Below the pieces are notes generated by a model. The model saw only the letters and a list, made by a program, of their open reading frames with translations, was not told the DNA's origin and did no database searches. A stretch of 14,143 nucleotides of DNA, taken from the NCBI GenBank assembly GCA_002450295.1, contig DJYX01000020.1:1-14143 (forward strand), written 5' to 3'. Position 1 is the stretch's first letter, and each line of letters starts with the position of its first letter. Shown one piece after another: positions 7,166-12,985 of the stretch. This stretch comes from Deltaproteobacteria bacterium UBA6967. Lineage in GTDB: Bacteria; SAR324; NAC60-12. Position numbers and translations under genes: made by a program.

Positions 7166-7585
7166 ATGATGAAAGAGGATGAGAAATTAATTGCGGCGTT
7201 GTTCAGTGAACTATCAGAAAGTTACAACGAAGGAGATGTTGAAAGGTTCACGTCAGCGTTTGATAGAGAAAACGTGTCTTTAATTGGGACAACAGTTGAT
7301 GAGATTCGATTAGATATTGAACAAATAAGAACCCAATTTCAAAGAGATATTGATCAAACTCAGTCTAGGGATTTATCATTCAAAAAATTTGATTTCTTCC
7401 TACATGGCCAGTTTGCTTACGTTATCAGCAAATTAGAATTCAAAGGCGAGACTGTAAAGGGCGAGAGTTTTATTCTCAATATGAGAGTTTCGGCAATGCT
7501 GGAGAAAACTCATGGGAAATGGTTGTTTCGGCATTTGCATTGTTCTGTACCTGATAAAAATGTTGAAGAAAGAAACTCTATTTAG
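7166..7585 (+). CDS. SnoaL-like / NTF2-fold protein
   Basis: A 139-residue protein of the SnoaL/ketosteroid-isomerase-like (NTF2) superfamily. Seen: an N-terminal helix EDEKLIAALFSELSESYNEGD with the usual N-x-G-D turn, then a variable pocket region, a strand FAYVISKLEFKGE, and the closing signature FILNMRVSAMLEKTHGKWLFRHLHCSVP. That last part is the common R-x-T/S-x-x-L-x-K-x-x-x-x-W-x-x-x-H-x-H-x-S-x-P ending. ATGs at 7166 and 7169 follow AGAG; an in-frame TTG at 7121 would overlap the preceding gene but lacks a good ribosome binding site. It is the second gene of a unit that probably continues to the reductase at 7788, 202 bp on. Such proteins act as hydratases, isomerases or binding partners; the substrate is unknown. 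Confidence 0.7.
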   Translation: MMKEDEKLIAALFSELSESYNEGDVERFTSAFDRENVSLIGTTVDEIRLDIEQIRTQFQRDIDQTQSRDLSFKKFDFFLHGQFAYVISKLEFKGETVKGESFILNMRVSAMLEKTHGKWLFRHLHCSVPDKNVEERNSI

Positions 7586-7743
7586 GGCAGAGAATTTTGT
7601 GAGTCTCAGGCAGAGCTAGTATTAATTTGTGGATGTCTATTTTACAATCCAACTGAATAATCACACAACGCCTCACACGTACTTAATACGTTTGCCCCAG
7701 CACTAGCCTCGATGATTTTGCTAGGATGAGGCAATAACACTGT

Positions 7744-7772
7744 TTGAAAGTGCTAGGATCTAGCACAATAAA
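7744..7772 (+). promoter_or_regulatory. 17-bp palindrome, possible promoter spacer operator
   Basis: GTGCTAG-GAT-CTAGCAC (7750-7766) is a perfect dyad. It exactly fills the 17-bp space between TTGAAA (7744-7749) and AATAAA (7767-7772), a layout like operators that sit inside a promoter spacer. The -10 would be only 15 bp from the ATG at 7788, leaving almost no leader, so the promoter reading is doubtful. The dyad itself is certain. Confidence 0.4.
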
Positions 7773-7787
7773 TCTCAGGATTGCAAA

Positions 7788-8720
7788 ATGCGCATTGCAG
7801 TTTTTGGTGCAGGGGGAATAGGAGGATACTTTGGGGTGCGGCTTGCCCAGGCAGGAAATGATGTTGCCCTCATTGCGCGTGGATCACATCTTCAGGCTAT
7901 TCAAGCGAACGGACTTTTTGTGAAAAGCGCAACCGGAGATTTTCACATTACACCCTTTATAGCGACTAATTCTCCAGCAGAAGTAGGTGTTGTTGACCTT
8001 GTAATCTTAGGTGTCAAAGCTTGGGATGTACGTGAAGCTGCTGAGCAGATTCGACCGATGATTGGCCCTGATACAGGAGTTCTCACCTTGCAAAACGGTG
8101 TGGAGGCGCCGACAGAGGTTGCCGATGTTTTAGGACATGATCATGTCATTGTTGGAGTTTCACCAGTACGTTGTTTTATTGAAACTCCAGGAAAATTAAA
8201 ACATGTCGGCGGAATTAACCCACAGCTTACCCTTGGGGAGATTGACAATCGCGCTTCTGCCAGGGTGGACTCTATCCATGCAGCTTTTGCCTCAAATCAA
8301 GTATCCGTTCAGATCCCTGATGACATACAGTCTTGGTTGTGGTTGAAATTTGCTGGAGCGGTAACGTTAGGAGGTATTGGCACATTAACACGCGTACCAA
8401 CTGGAGTTTGGCGCGAGATCCCAGAAGTTCGCAAACTCGTCCAGGATTCTATTCATGAGGTAGTGGCAGTTGCAGCGGCTAATGGAGTTACACTTCCACC
8501 AGAAGGTGTTGACGTGATTCATCGTGGCATTGACATGATGCCAGCAAACCATATGACGTCAATGCAGGAGGAGATCATGGCCTGTAAACCTTCAGAACTT
8601 GAATATTGGAATGGTGCGGTCGTTCGATTAGGCAAGGAAGCCGGTGTTGCCACTCCTTTGAACGATCTTATTTATTATAGTTTGCTGCCCCAAGAAAAGT
8701 TGGCTAGGAGACAAGCCTAA
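7788..8720 (+). CDS. Ketopantoate reductase family oxidoreductase
   Basis: A 310-residue NAD(P)H-dependent reductase of the PanE/ApbA family. Seen: GAGGIGGYFG (7-16), R31 in the ARGSHL segment after the second strand (NADPH preference), LQNGV (N103), catalytic Lys in SWLWLKFAG (K187) and the C-terminal motif CKPSELEYWNGAVVRLG, in which E270 aligns with PanE E256. As in the other family member at 4440, the two substrate Asn of E. coli PanE are replaced (A191, G195), so it is probably not the pantothenate enzyme. The residue order TSMQEEIMACKPSELEY is typical of the broad non-PanE branch. AGGA seven bases upstream supports the ATG. It follows the ABM-like and SnoaL-like genes on the same strand, and a perfect palindrome sits just upstream. 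Confidence 0.85.
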   Translation: MRIAVFGAGGIGGYFGVRLAQAGNDVALIARGSHLQAIQANGLFVKSATGDFHITPFIATNSPAEVGVVDLVILGVKAWDVREAAEQIRPMIGPDTGVLTLQNGVEAPTEVADVLGHDHVIVGVSPVRCFIETPGKLKHVGGINPQLTLGEIDNRASARVDSIHAAFASNQVSVQIPDDIQSWLWLKFAGAVTLGGIGTLTRVPTGVWREIPEVRKLVQDSIHEVVAVAAANGVTLPPEGVDVIHRGIDMMPANHMTSMQEEIMACKPSELEYWNGAVVRLGKEAGVATPLNDLIYYSLLPQEKLARRQA

Positions 8721-9046
8721 AGTTTTCTTTTAGCTCAGTAGCATCTTGGATTAACTTTCCCCTATCTCTGCTCTATAAGCACTAGCATTCATTGTTGACT
8801 CGTCGGAGACTTTGCAAAGTATACAGTGAAGGTTGATTCCGGAGATCCAACTTCGCATCACACCATGACCCAATACAACGCAACGGCATTGATGCGAAAC
8901 AGCACCATACCAGTTTGATTTGAACCATTATCAAATACATCTACTTCTCTTTTCTTGACTCTGTCTATCTTTGGGTTGATAAGTTCGATTGCGATGAGTA
9001 CTCGAACTCTGTCATTTGCTTACTTAAATTTCAATAAGGAGTCGCT
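8721..9046. other. Intergenic region with long inverted repeat
   Basis: No reading frame of note is present. It holds a 9-bp perfect inverted repeat (TTCGCATCA at 8852-8860, TGATGCGAA at 8890-8898, 29-nt loop), a candidate promoter at 8955-8983 and a 7-bp hairpin at 8982-9008. I saw no T-run terminator after the reductase stop. Confidence 0.5.
8955..8983 (+). promoter_or_regulatory. Candidate sigma-70-type promoter
   Basis: TTGACT (8955-8960), a 17-bp spacer and GATAAG (8978-8983). It is followed by a hairpin AGTTCGA/TCGAACT (8982-8988 and 9002-9008) in the predicted leader of the gene at 9047. Confidence 0.4.
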
Positions 9047-9328
9047 ATGAGTATTTGCAGAACAACAATTATGGAAACTCACACGAAGGAAGATCTAGAT
9101 CTGATGTTAGCAGACTACATAGAAAACTTTGATTCTATGTTTCCAGAGGCAGAACTCGCTTTGAGTGTGCGTGTTTCACCAACGACCTGGATAAACAATT
9201 CAGTGTATGCCGACCAGGATACAGTTGAGTCAACAGGGAGTGGAGCTAGACAGAAATTTAGAGACAAATATGAAAAAAGTATAAAAGAACTAACCACTCA
9301 TGTGGGAGAAGTTGTCTTCCAAAAATAG
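9047..9328 (+). CDS. Small ABM-like alpha/beta-barrel protein
   Basis: A 93-residue soluble protein with the pattern of short ABM-like barrel proteins: a strand (SICRTTIM), a helix (KEDLDLMLADYIENFDSMFP), a strand (ELALSVRVSPTTWI), a strand SVYADQDTVES ending in the Y-x-D turn, a basic helix (RQKFRDKYEKSIKE) and a closing strand HVGEVVFQ. AAGGAG five bases before the ATG makes the start firm. It is monocistronic on the plus strand and convergent with the next gene; a 10-bp inverted repeat spans its stop codon. The function is not known; homologues I have in mind are annotated only as hypothetical or ABM-like. Confidence 0.6.
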   Translation: MSICRTTIMETHTKEDLDLMLADYIENFDSMFPEAELALSVRVSPTTWINNSVYADQDTVESTGSGARQKFRDKYEKSIKELTTHVGEVVFQK

Positions 9329-9365
9329 GAATCAACGTTAATTTGAATCGCAGAATTCTCCCACA
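9301..9365. other. 10-bp inverted repeat across a stop codon
   Basis: TGTGGGAGAA (9301-9310), inside the last codons of the 9047 gene, pairs perfectly with TTCTCCCACA (9356-9365), past its stop, with a 45-nt loop. Both convergent transcripts would contain it if they run through. There is no T-run on either side. Confidence 0.45.
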
Positions 9366-9391
9366 AATTATTATCCAAGACTTTTACTACC

Positions 9392-9754
9392 CTAGTCTTC
9401 AAAATACGGTTCAAAGGGTGGGTTGCTCCCTCCTAAGCTAGGATTTATCTTATGACAGGTATTGTTCCACGGTTTTTCAGGATATAAACCCATGTGAACT
9501 CCAAGAGCGCCCGGTCCATCAATGAACTCCTGAAACTCTGCATCGGAGACAGTGCCCCTCGCCTCGTAAATGCAGAAAACCAAATTTTTGTTAATAAACA
9601 TACCCTTATGGATATGTATACCTGCATTCTGCAAGTTCTCGTTAAATTGTTTTCCCCTATCTTCTGTCCACCAAGATTCCATGTTCTCAAAATATTTGTG
9701 GGATACTCCCAATCTCGCGGTGTGATGCACTATGTAGAAATTTGAAGCCATCAT
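9392..9754 (-). CDS. Hypothetical protein, barrel-like, conserved core
   Basis: A 120-residue soluble protein I can describe but not name. Seen: an N-terminal strand (SNFYIVHHTARLG), an aromatic helix (HKYFENMESWWTEDRGKQFNEN), HIHKGMFINK with two His, then LVFCIYEARGTVSDAEFQEFIDG, a strand-turn-helix block followed by a C-terminal CHKIN segment and a Pro-rich tail. The strand-helix order and the F-C-x-Y/W-E block are like small dimeric alpha/beta-barrel proteins often grouped with DUF4242. His pairs may bind a metal, which is inference. Start: AGGAG four bases before the first of two adjacent ATGs. It stands alone, upstream of a structured spacer and downstream of the cupin gene on the same strand (128-bp gap). 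Confidence 0.5.
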   Translation of the reverse strand: MMASNFYIVHHTARLGVSHKYFENMESWWTEDRGKQFNENLQNAGIHIHKGMFINKNLVFCIYEARGTVSDAEFQEFIDGPGALGVHMGLYPEKPWNNTCHKINPSLGGSNPPFEPYFED

Positions 9755-9790
9755 TTTTCTCCTGTTAGAGTTTTGACGCTAGTTTCAAAC

Positions 9791-9845
9791 GGTCTACTCC
9801 ATCCCGCTACCCCAGTCGTCGCTTCGCAGGAACGGGCAGTAGACC
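9791..9845. repeat. Structured intergenic inverted repeat, GC-rich
   Basis: GGTCTACT (9791-9798) pairs with AGTAGACC (9838-9845), and inside it CCCG (9803-9806) pairs with CGGG (9833-9836), giving a roughly 55-nt stem-loop in the 128-bp gap between two minus-strand genes. It is locally more GC-rich than its flanks. It may be a dispersed repetitive element, a terminator or processing signal for the cupin transcript, or a small RNA. Confidence 0.45.
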
Positions 9846-9882
9846 TGTTGTTACTAACTCAGGATGGTAGATGATCCGTTTT

Positions 9883-10233
9883 CTATTCTCCCCAAGCACC
9901 ATGAAATTCGTAAGCAACGGCAGGCTTGTCCCCGACAACCCATGCATCATGCCCTGGTTCAACCGCGTAAGCATCACCACCAGAATAAGTCACCTCAGTG
10001 CCGTCGTTATGACGACAGGTTACTGTTCCCTCGACAATGACGCCGATGTGCTTAGCTTGACAGCTTTCAGTACCAACAATTGGTTTGATATCCTTTGACC
10101 ATTTCCAACCAGGTTGCACAGTTAGTTTGATCACTCTTTGACCACCAACATTCACTGTCTCCACCCGGGCATTGCTTGGAGTGCTGACTTCGTCAGCGCC
10201 ATTAGTAAAGTTCTTCACCTCAATGGATGCCAT
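9883..10233 (-). CDS. Small cupin-domain protein
   Basis: A 116-residue single-domain cupin. Seen: VIKLTVQPGWKWSKDIKP (about 34-51), GTESCQAKHIGVIVEG (54-69) with H62, the middle region TVTCRHNDGTEV, then GDAYAVEPGHDAWVVGDKPAV (86-106), where H95 lies in the second cupin motif. The P-G-H-D-A-W-V-V-G-D block is characteristic of a group of small cupins whose role is not settled. The metal-binding His set is reduced compared with a classical cupin (H62, H95 visible), so metal binding is uncertain. Start choice: the ATG at 10233 has GAGG six bases upstream; an in-frame ATG at 10263 has no ribosome binding site. Monocistronic on the minus strand or linked to the gene at 9392. Confidence 0.75.
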   Translation of the reverse strand: MASIEVKNFTNGADEVSTPSNARVETVNVGGQRVIKLTVQPGWKWSKDIKPIVGTESCQAKHIGVIVEGTVTCRHNDGTEVTYSGGDAYAVEPGHDAWVVGDKPAVAYEFHGAWGE

Positions 10234-10418
10234 TGTTTTCCTCAAAAAAGTTAGAAAATTCATCGAGCATGTTGCAGGACTACTGCTTTACACAACTTAT
10301 CTTCTCACAGGTTTAGAATAACGATGCAATCAAAATAGTGATAGAGAACTCCCGCCTTCTCAAATGGGCGATTTTTTGTGGAGGTTACTGAAAGGGTGGT
10401 GAGTTTCAAGGAAGAAAA

Positions 10419-10559
10419 TTAAACCACACCAGCAGCATCACGGATCCATTGAATCTGCATTGCTGTCAGTGCAGTGCCCTTCGATGATGTAAATTCTACC
10501 ACATAAAATTGATCAGCGATCACCGCTCTATCCTCCTGACATGAGATGGGATGTGTCAT
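10419..10559 (-). CDS. Small ORF, 46 codons, unknown
   Basis: A short minus-strand frame in the region between the cupin and the DUF3015-like gene, read from an ATG at 10559 to a TAA at 10419-10421. Its C-terminal part reads QFYVVEFTSSKG then TALTAMQIQWIRDAAGVV, a strand-turn-amphipathic-helix pattern with natural composition. An internal GTG at codon 13 lies eight bases after AGGAGG, a strong ribosome binding site, and may be the true start (34 residues). The ATG has TTAGGA with a short three-base gap. I do not recognise a family. It could be a real small protein or the 3' remnant of a gene; frequency in related genomes would decide. Confidence 0.4.
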   Translation of the reverse strand: MTHPISCQEDRAVIADQFYVVEFTSSKGTALTAMQIQWIRDAAGVV

Positions 10560-10734
10560 ATTTCCTAATTGGGACGTATAATCCAAGGGTTAATCAAAAA
10601 CAGGTATGATGACAATTCTGAGCATCCAGAATCCTAGATTTTTGTGAAATTTTGAAAGTGGGTTCGAATGACCGGATCTGAAGGGGTAGGTGGGGGGCAA
10701 GGTCAATCCATCTGCAGCAGGATCTGGTACCTAG

Positions 10735-10763
10735 TTGACAGGGCGGTAGGAGGTCTGTTCAAT
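10735..10763 (+). promoter_or_regulatory. Sigma-70-type promoter for DUF3015-like gene
   Basis: A perfect TTGACA (10735-10740), a 17-bp spacer and TTCAAT (10758-10763), predicting a leader of about 48 nt. This supports the start at 10818 and argues against the in-frame ATG at 10668, which lies upstream of the promoter. Confidence 0.55.
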
Positions 10764-10817
10764 GCATCACCAGCAGCACTTCAATTCACGTTTCACAACA
10801 GAAATCAGGGAGACAAA

Positions 10818-11342
10818 ATGAAGACCGTAATGGTACTAGTTGGAGTGTTTCTGCTGGTGTTCTCAGAGAACCTGCTTGCCTGCCACGAATCTGATTTTGA
10901 TGGAGAAGAACTATTGGTGGGTACTTCTTTTTTTGGAGGTCACACTGGCGACAATAAAATGGGAAGGGCTGTTTCTGTAAAAGAAAATTTCAAAATGTTG
11001 ACCGGAAACATTACTCAAGCGACCACCATTACTTCCAACTACACGATTGATACTTTTGCAACAACTACAAACTGCAACTGGCGTACTGCCAATATCCAGA
11101 AGTTCTTCAACGACAGTTACCAGCAGATTGCAGAAGAGAGTGCCCAAGGGTCTGGGCAACATCTGGAAGCATTGGCTTCACTGACTGGCTGTAGTGCCGA
11201 ACAGTACGGGACCTTTGAGACCGTCATGAATCGCAATCACAGATACGTCTTTGCAGGCCAGGACTACGATGGTTCCATCAACAATTTCTTCAATGTCCTC
11301 AATACAGATGAGGATGTGCTGAAGTGCTGGGGTCAGTCGTAG
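10818..11342 (+). CDS. DUF3015-like exported protein
   Basis: A 174-residue exported protein. Residues 1-21 form a signal peptide (MKTVMVLVGVFLLVF core) ending LLAC, so either signal peptidase I or a lipoprotein-type cleavage before C22 is possible. The mature part has the DUF3015 pattern: a Ser/Thr-rich extended region (FKMLTGNITQATTITSNYT), a Cys (C86), then a helix QKFFNDSYQQIAEESAQGSG followed by HLEALASLTGCS, which matches the family's A-x-G-x-G-x-x-L-x-A-L-A-x-L-x-G block, and a closing F-x-x-x-x-N-x-N-H-R-Y-V-F segment. Cys at 22, 86, 125 and 170 may form disulfides. GGGAG five bases upstream and the promoter above set the start. The function of DUF3015 proteins is unknown; a periplasmic or outer-membrane location is likely. 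Confidence 0.65.
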   Translation: MKTVMVLVGVFLLVFSENLLACHESDFDGEELLVGTSFFGGHTGDNKMGRAVSVKENFKMLTGNITQATTITSNYTIDTFATTTNCNWRTANIQKFFNDSYQQIAEESAQGSGQHLEALASLTGCSAEQYGTFETVMNRNHRYVFAGQDYDGSINNFFNVLNTDEDVLKCWGQS

Positions 11343-11366
11343 CAGTCAACCCATCTGCAACGTCAT

Positions 11367-12284
11367 TTAGGACCTAAGAATCTGTTCCTCAAGATCCAGC
11401 TCTACTCTTTTTCCCCATTTCTGGATCAAGGCTTTAAATACAGGTCCGATCTCCCCATTGCTGATCGGTAGACCGTTGATCTTTGTGACTGGAGCCACGC
11501 AATAAGGGGTGCTTGCCAAAAAGGCTTCCTCTGCGTTGATCACGTCATAGACCTGAAAATCCTTTTCTATCCAGTTAATATCAAGTTCTGCCGCCAGTTG
11601 CCTTAGAAATTGGCTGCTAACTCCCGGCAGAATATTTCTTGAGGTAGGACTCCATATCGTTCCTGCTTTGTACATCAAGAAATTAGAGCCACTGGTTTCT
11701 GCAACGTTTCCTTGCAGATCCAAGCACAGAGAAATTGCTTTGGGATCAACCAGGTGCGTTTCTTTATCGGCTAACCACCAGTGCATCCTACTTCTGCACT
11801 TTATCTTTGGATCAATACATTCTGGGGGAATATGCCGAATGGATGGAGTCACAACATGTGCGCCTTCAGTGTAAAAATGATGCCAAATAGAAAAGGGTAG
11901 GGGAAAGGTGTGAATACAGAAAGTGGGGTTCATTTCCTTGTTCTGGCCTGCAGCACCAGCGTATGCTCTAAATTCGCCTGGGGAAATAAATTGAACACAC
12001 CCAAGCTCCTGATCTGGCCTTAGAAACTGAGAATTGTGCTTGACCAACTCCTCAATAATATTTTGGGTTTCCAATTTTGATTCAGCAGGTTCAATCCTCG
12101 CAAATTTGCAGGATCGGTAAAATCTTTCGACATGTTGATCTAGTTGAAAGATTTGATGGTTAAATGTTCTTTCCATATCAGTCAGGGTCGCTCCCAATAC
12201 AACTGCTGCATCGTAAATAGCAATGCTGGCCTGATTGGCAGGAATCAGTTGTCCGTTTAAATAGACGAGTTCTTCTTGGCTCAT
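11367..12284 (-). CDS. Class IV PLP aminotransferase (BCAT/DAAT-like)
   Basis: A 305-residue PLP-dependent fold-type IV enzyme (branched-chain aminotransferase, D-amino-acid aminotransferase or aminodeoxychorismate lyase group). Seen: YLNGQLIP at the N-terminus, FQLDQHVERFYRS (46-58) with the conserved R54, the catalytic Lys in IKCRSRMHWWLAD (K162), VAETSGSNF (194-202) with E196 that contacts the PLP pyridine nitrogen, ILPGV (218-222) and EEAFLASTPYCVAPV (252-266), where T259 would hold the phosphate. The substrate is not determined by these motifs; the early VLGATLTDMER differs from the YGDGVFET of typical BCATs. There is no clear ribosome binding site before the ATG; a 13-bp dyad TCAGA-TTG-TCTGA (12285-12297) sits there. 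It converges on the DUF3015-like gene with only 24 bp between stops. Confidence 0.8.
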   Translation of the reverse strand: MSQEELVYLNGQLIPANQASIAIYDAAVVLGATLTDMERTFNHQIFQLDQHVERFYRSCKFARIEPAESKLETQNIIEELVKHNSQFLRPDQELGCVQFISPGEFRAYAGAAGQNKEMNPTFCIHTFPLPFSIWHHFYTEGAHVVTPSIRHIPPECIDPKIKCRSRMHWWLADKETHLVDPKAISLCLDLQGNVAETSGSNFLMYKAGTIWSPTSRNILPGVSSQFLRQLAAELDINWIEKDFQVYDVINAEEAFLASTPYCVAPVTKINGLPISNGEIGPVFKALIQKWGKRVELDLEEQILRS

Positions 12285-12553
12285 TCAGATTGTCTGATGA
12301 TAGTTGTTAGCAAACAGATGAAAGTAGATTTTCAACAGTATGTGCGTGAATGCCGATGAATTAGTTCAAATGCAGGCTGGGTCAAATCTGTGACCGGGCG
12401 TAGCAATTGGGGTCAGGATTCAGCAATCCTACTACATTAGAAAATCGAGGGGATATCTGCTTAGATTCAGGAGGAGACTTGCGTAGCAATTACGATTTTT
12501 TTGCTACGAAAAAGATTTTTGAGAGAAAAACTTAGGTAAGTAACTGATTTTAC

Positions 12554-12630
12554 TGGCGCACCTATCAGGATTCGAACCTGAGACCTTCTGAACCGCAATC
12601 AGACGCTCTATCCAGCTGAGCTATAGGTGC
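12554..12630 (-). tRNA. tRNA-Arg, anticodon GCG
   Basis: A complete cloverleaf: acceptor GCACCTA with TAGGTGC, D-arm GCTC/GAGC with G18 G19 A20, anticodon stem TCTGA/TCAGA, loop TTGCGGT (anticodon GCG), T-arm TCAGG/CCTGA with TTCGAAT, discriminator G and encoded CCA. A20 and the anticodon C35 agree with Arg identity. The GCG anticodon is unusual: bacterial CGN-reading tRNA-Arg normally carries ACG (read as inosine). It is the last gene of a three-tRNA unit. Confidence 0.93.
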
Positions 12631-12652
12631 GTGCAGTGGGGACCAAGAGGTG

Positions 12653-12742
12653 TGGCGGAGGAGGAGGGATTCGAACCCTCGGTACAGTTACCCATACGGC
12701 ACATTAGCAATGTGCTGGTTTCAGCCACTCACCCACTCCTCC
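12653..12742 (-). tRNA. tRNA-Ser, anticodon GCT
   Basis: Acceptor GGAGGAG with CTCCTCC, anticodon stem GCACA/TGTGC and loop TTGCTAA, giving GCT, plus the long variable arm of type II tRNAs, T-arm GAGGG with TTCGAAT, discriminator G and encoded CCA. It lies 14 bp after the Ser(TGA) tRNA and 22 bp before the Arg tRNA. Confidence 0.96.
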
Positions 12743-12756
12743 GGAGCAGAACCGCT

Positions 12757-12842
12757 TGGCGGAGGGAGAGGGATTCGAACCCCCGAAGCTCTCGCTTAAC
12801 GGTTTTCAAGACCGCCGGTTTAAACCACTCACCCATCCCTCC
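12757..12842 (-). tRNA. tRNA-Ser, anticodon TGA
   Basis: Acceptor GGAGGGA with TCCCTCC, anticodon loop CTTGAAA (TGA) on stem GCGGT/ACCGT, long variable arm, T-loop TTCGAAT, discriminator G and encoded CCA. It is the first gene of the minus-strand tRNA unit and sits just downstream of a good promoter. Confidence 0.96.
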
Positions 12843-12853
12843 AAAAGCCGAAA

Positions 12854-12882
12854 AGAATAGGCTGCTGACGTGGAGAATGCAA
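12854..12882 (-). promoter_or_regulatory. Promoter of the tRNA operon
   Basis: On the minus strand, TTGCAT (12882-12877), 17 bp, and TATTCT (12859-12854) end 11 bp before the first tRNA base. This is a good sigma-70-type spacing and suggests the three tRNAs are transcribed from here rather than by read-through from flagellin. Confidence 0.6.
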
Positions 12883-12914
12883 GATTATTTTGATGGAATC
12901 ACAGGGGGGATTTG

Positions 12915-12956
12915 TCTGACCGCAGCTAGCGTTGGCTGGCTTTTACCACGGTCAGA
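12915..12956 (-). terminator. Two-tier hairpin after flagellin gene
   Basis: TCTGACCG (12915-12922) pairs with CGGTCAGA (12949-12956); inside it, AGCTAGC (12924-12930) pairs with GCTGGCT (12935-12941) around GTTG, with one G-T wobble. It lies 29 bp past the flagellin stop and upstream of the tRNA promoter, where a terminator is expected. There is no T-run on the flagellin-sense side, so a Rho-linked or processing role is possible. Confidence 0.45.
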
Positions 12957-12985
12957 ACACAAAGGTAGGAGAGACGTAGAAGCAC

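Noticed and set aside
9445..9745. Frames on both strands overlapping the gene at 9392
   Set aside because: They are shadows of a gene with a good ribosome binding site and natural composition.
10668..10817. N-terminal extension of the DUF3015-like protein
   Set aside because: The added 50 residues would bury the signal peptide, and the best promoter lies inside this stretch.
12480..12513. Inverted repeat CGTAGCA/TGCTACG as terminator of the tRNA operon
   Set aside because: The T-run lies inside the loop, and no T-run follows the stem on the tRNA-sense strand.
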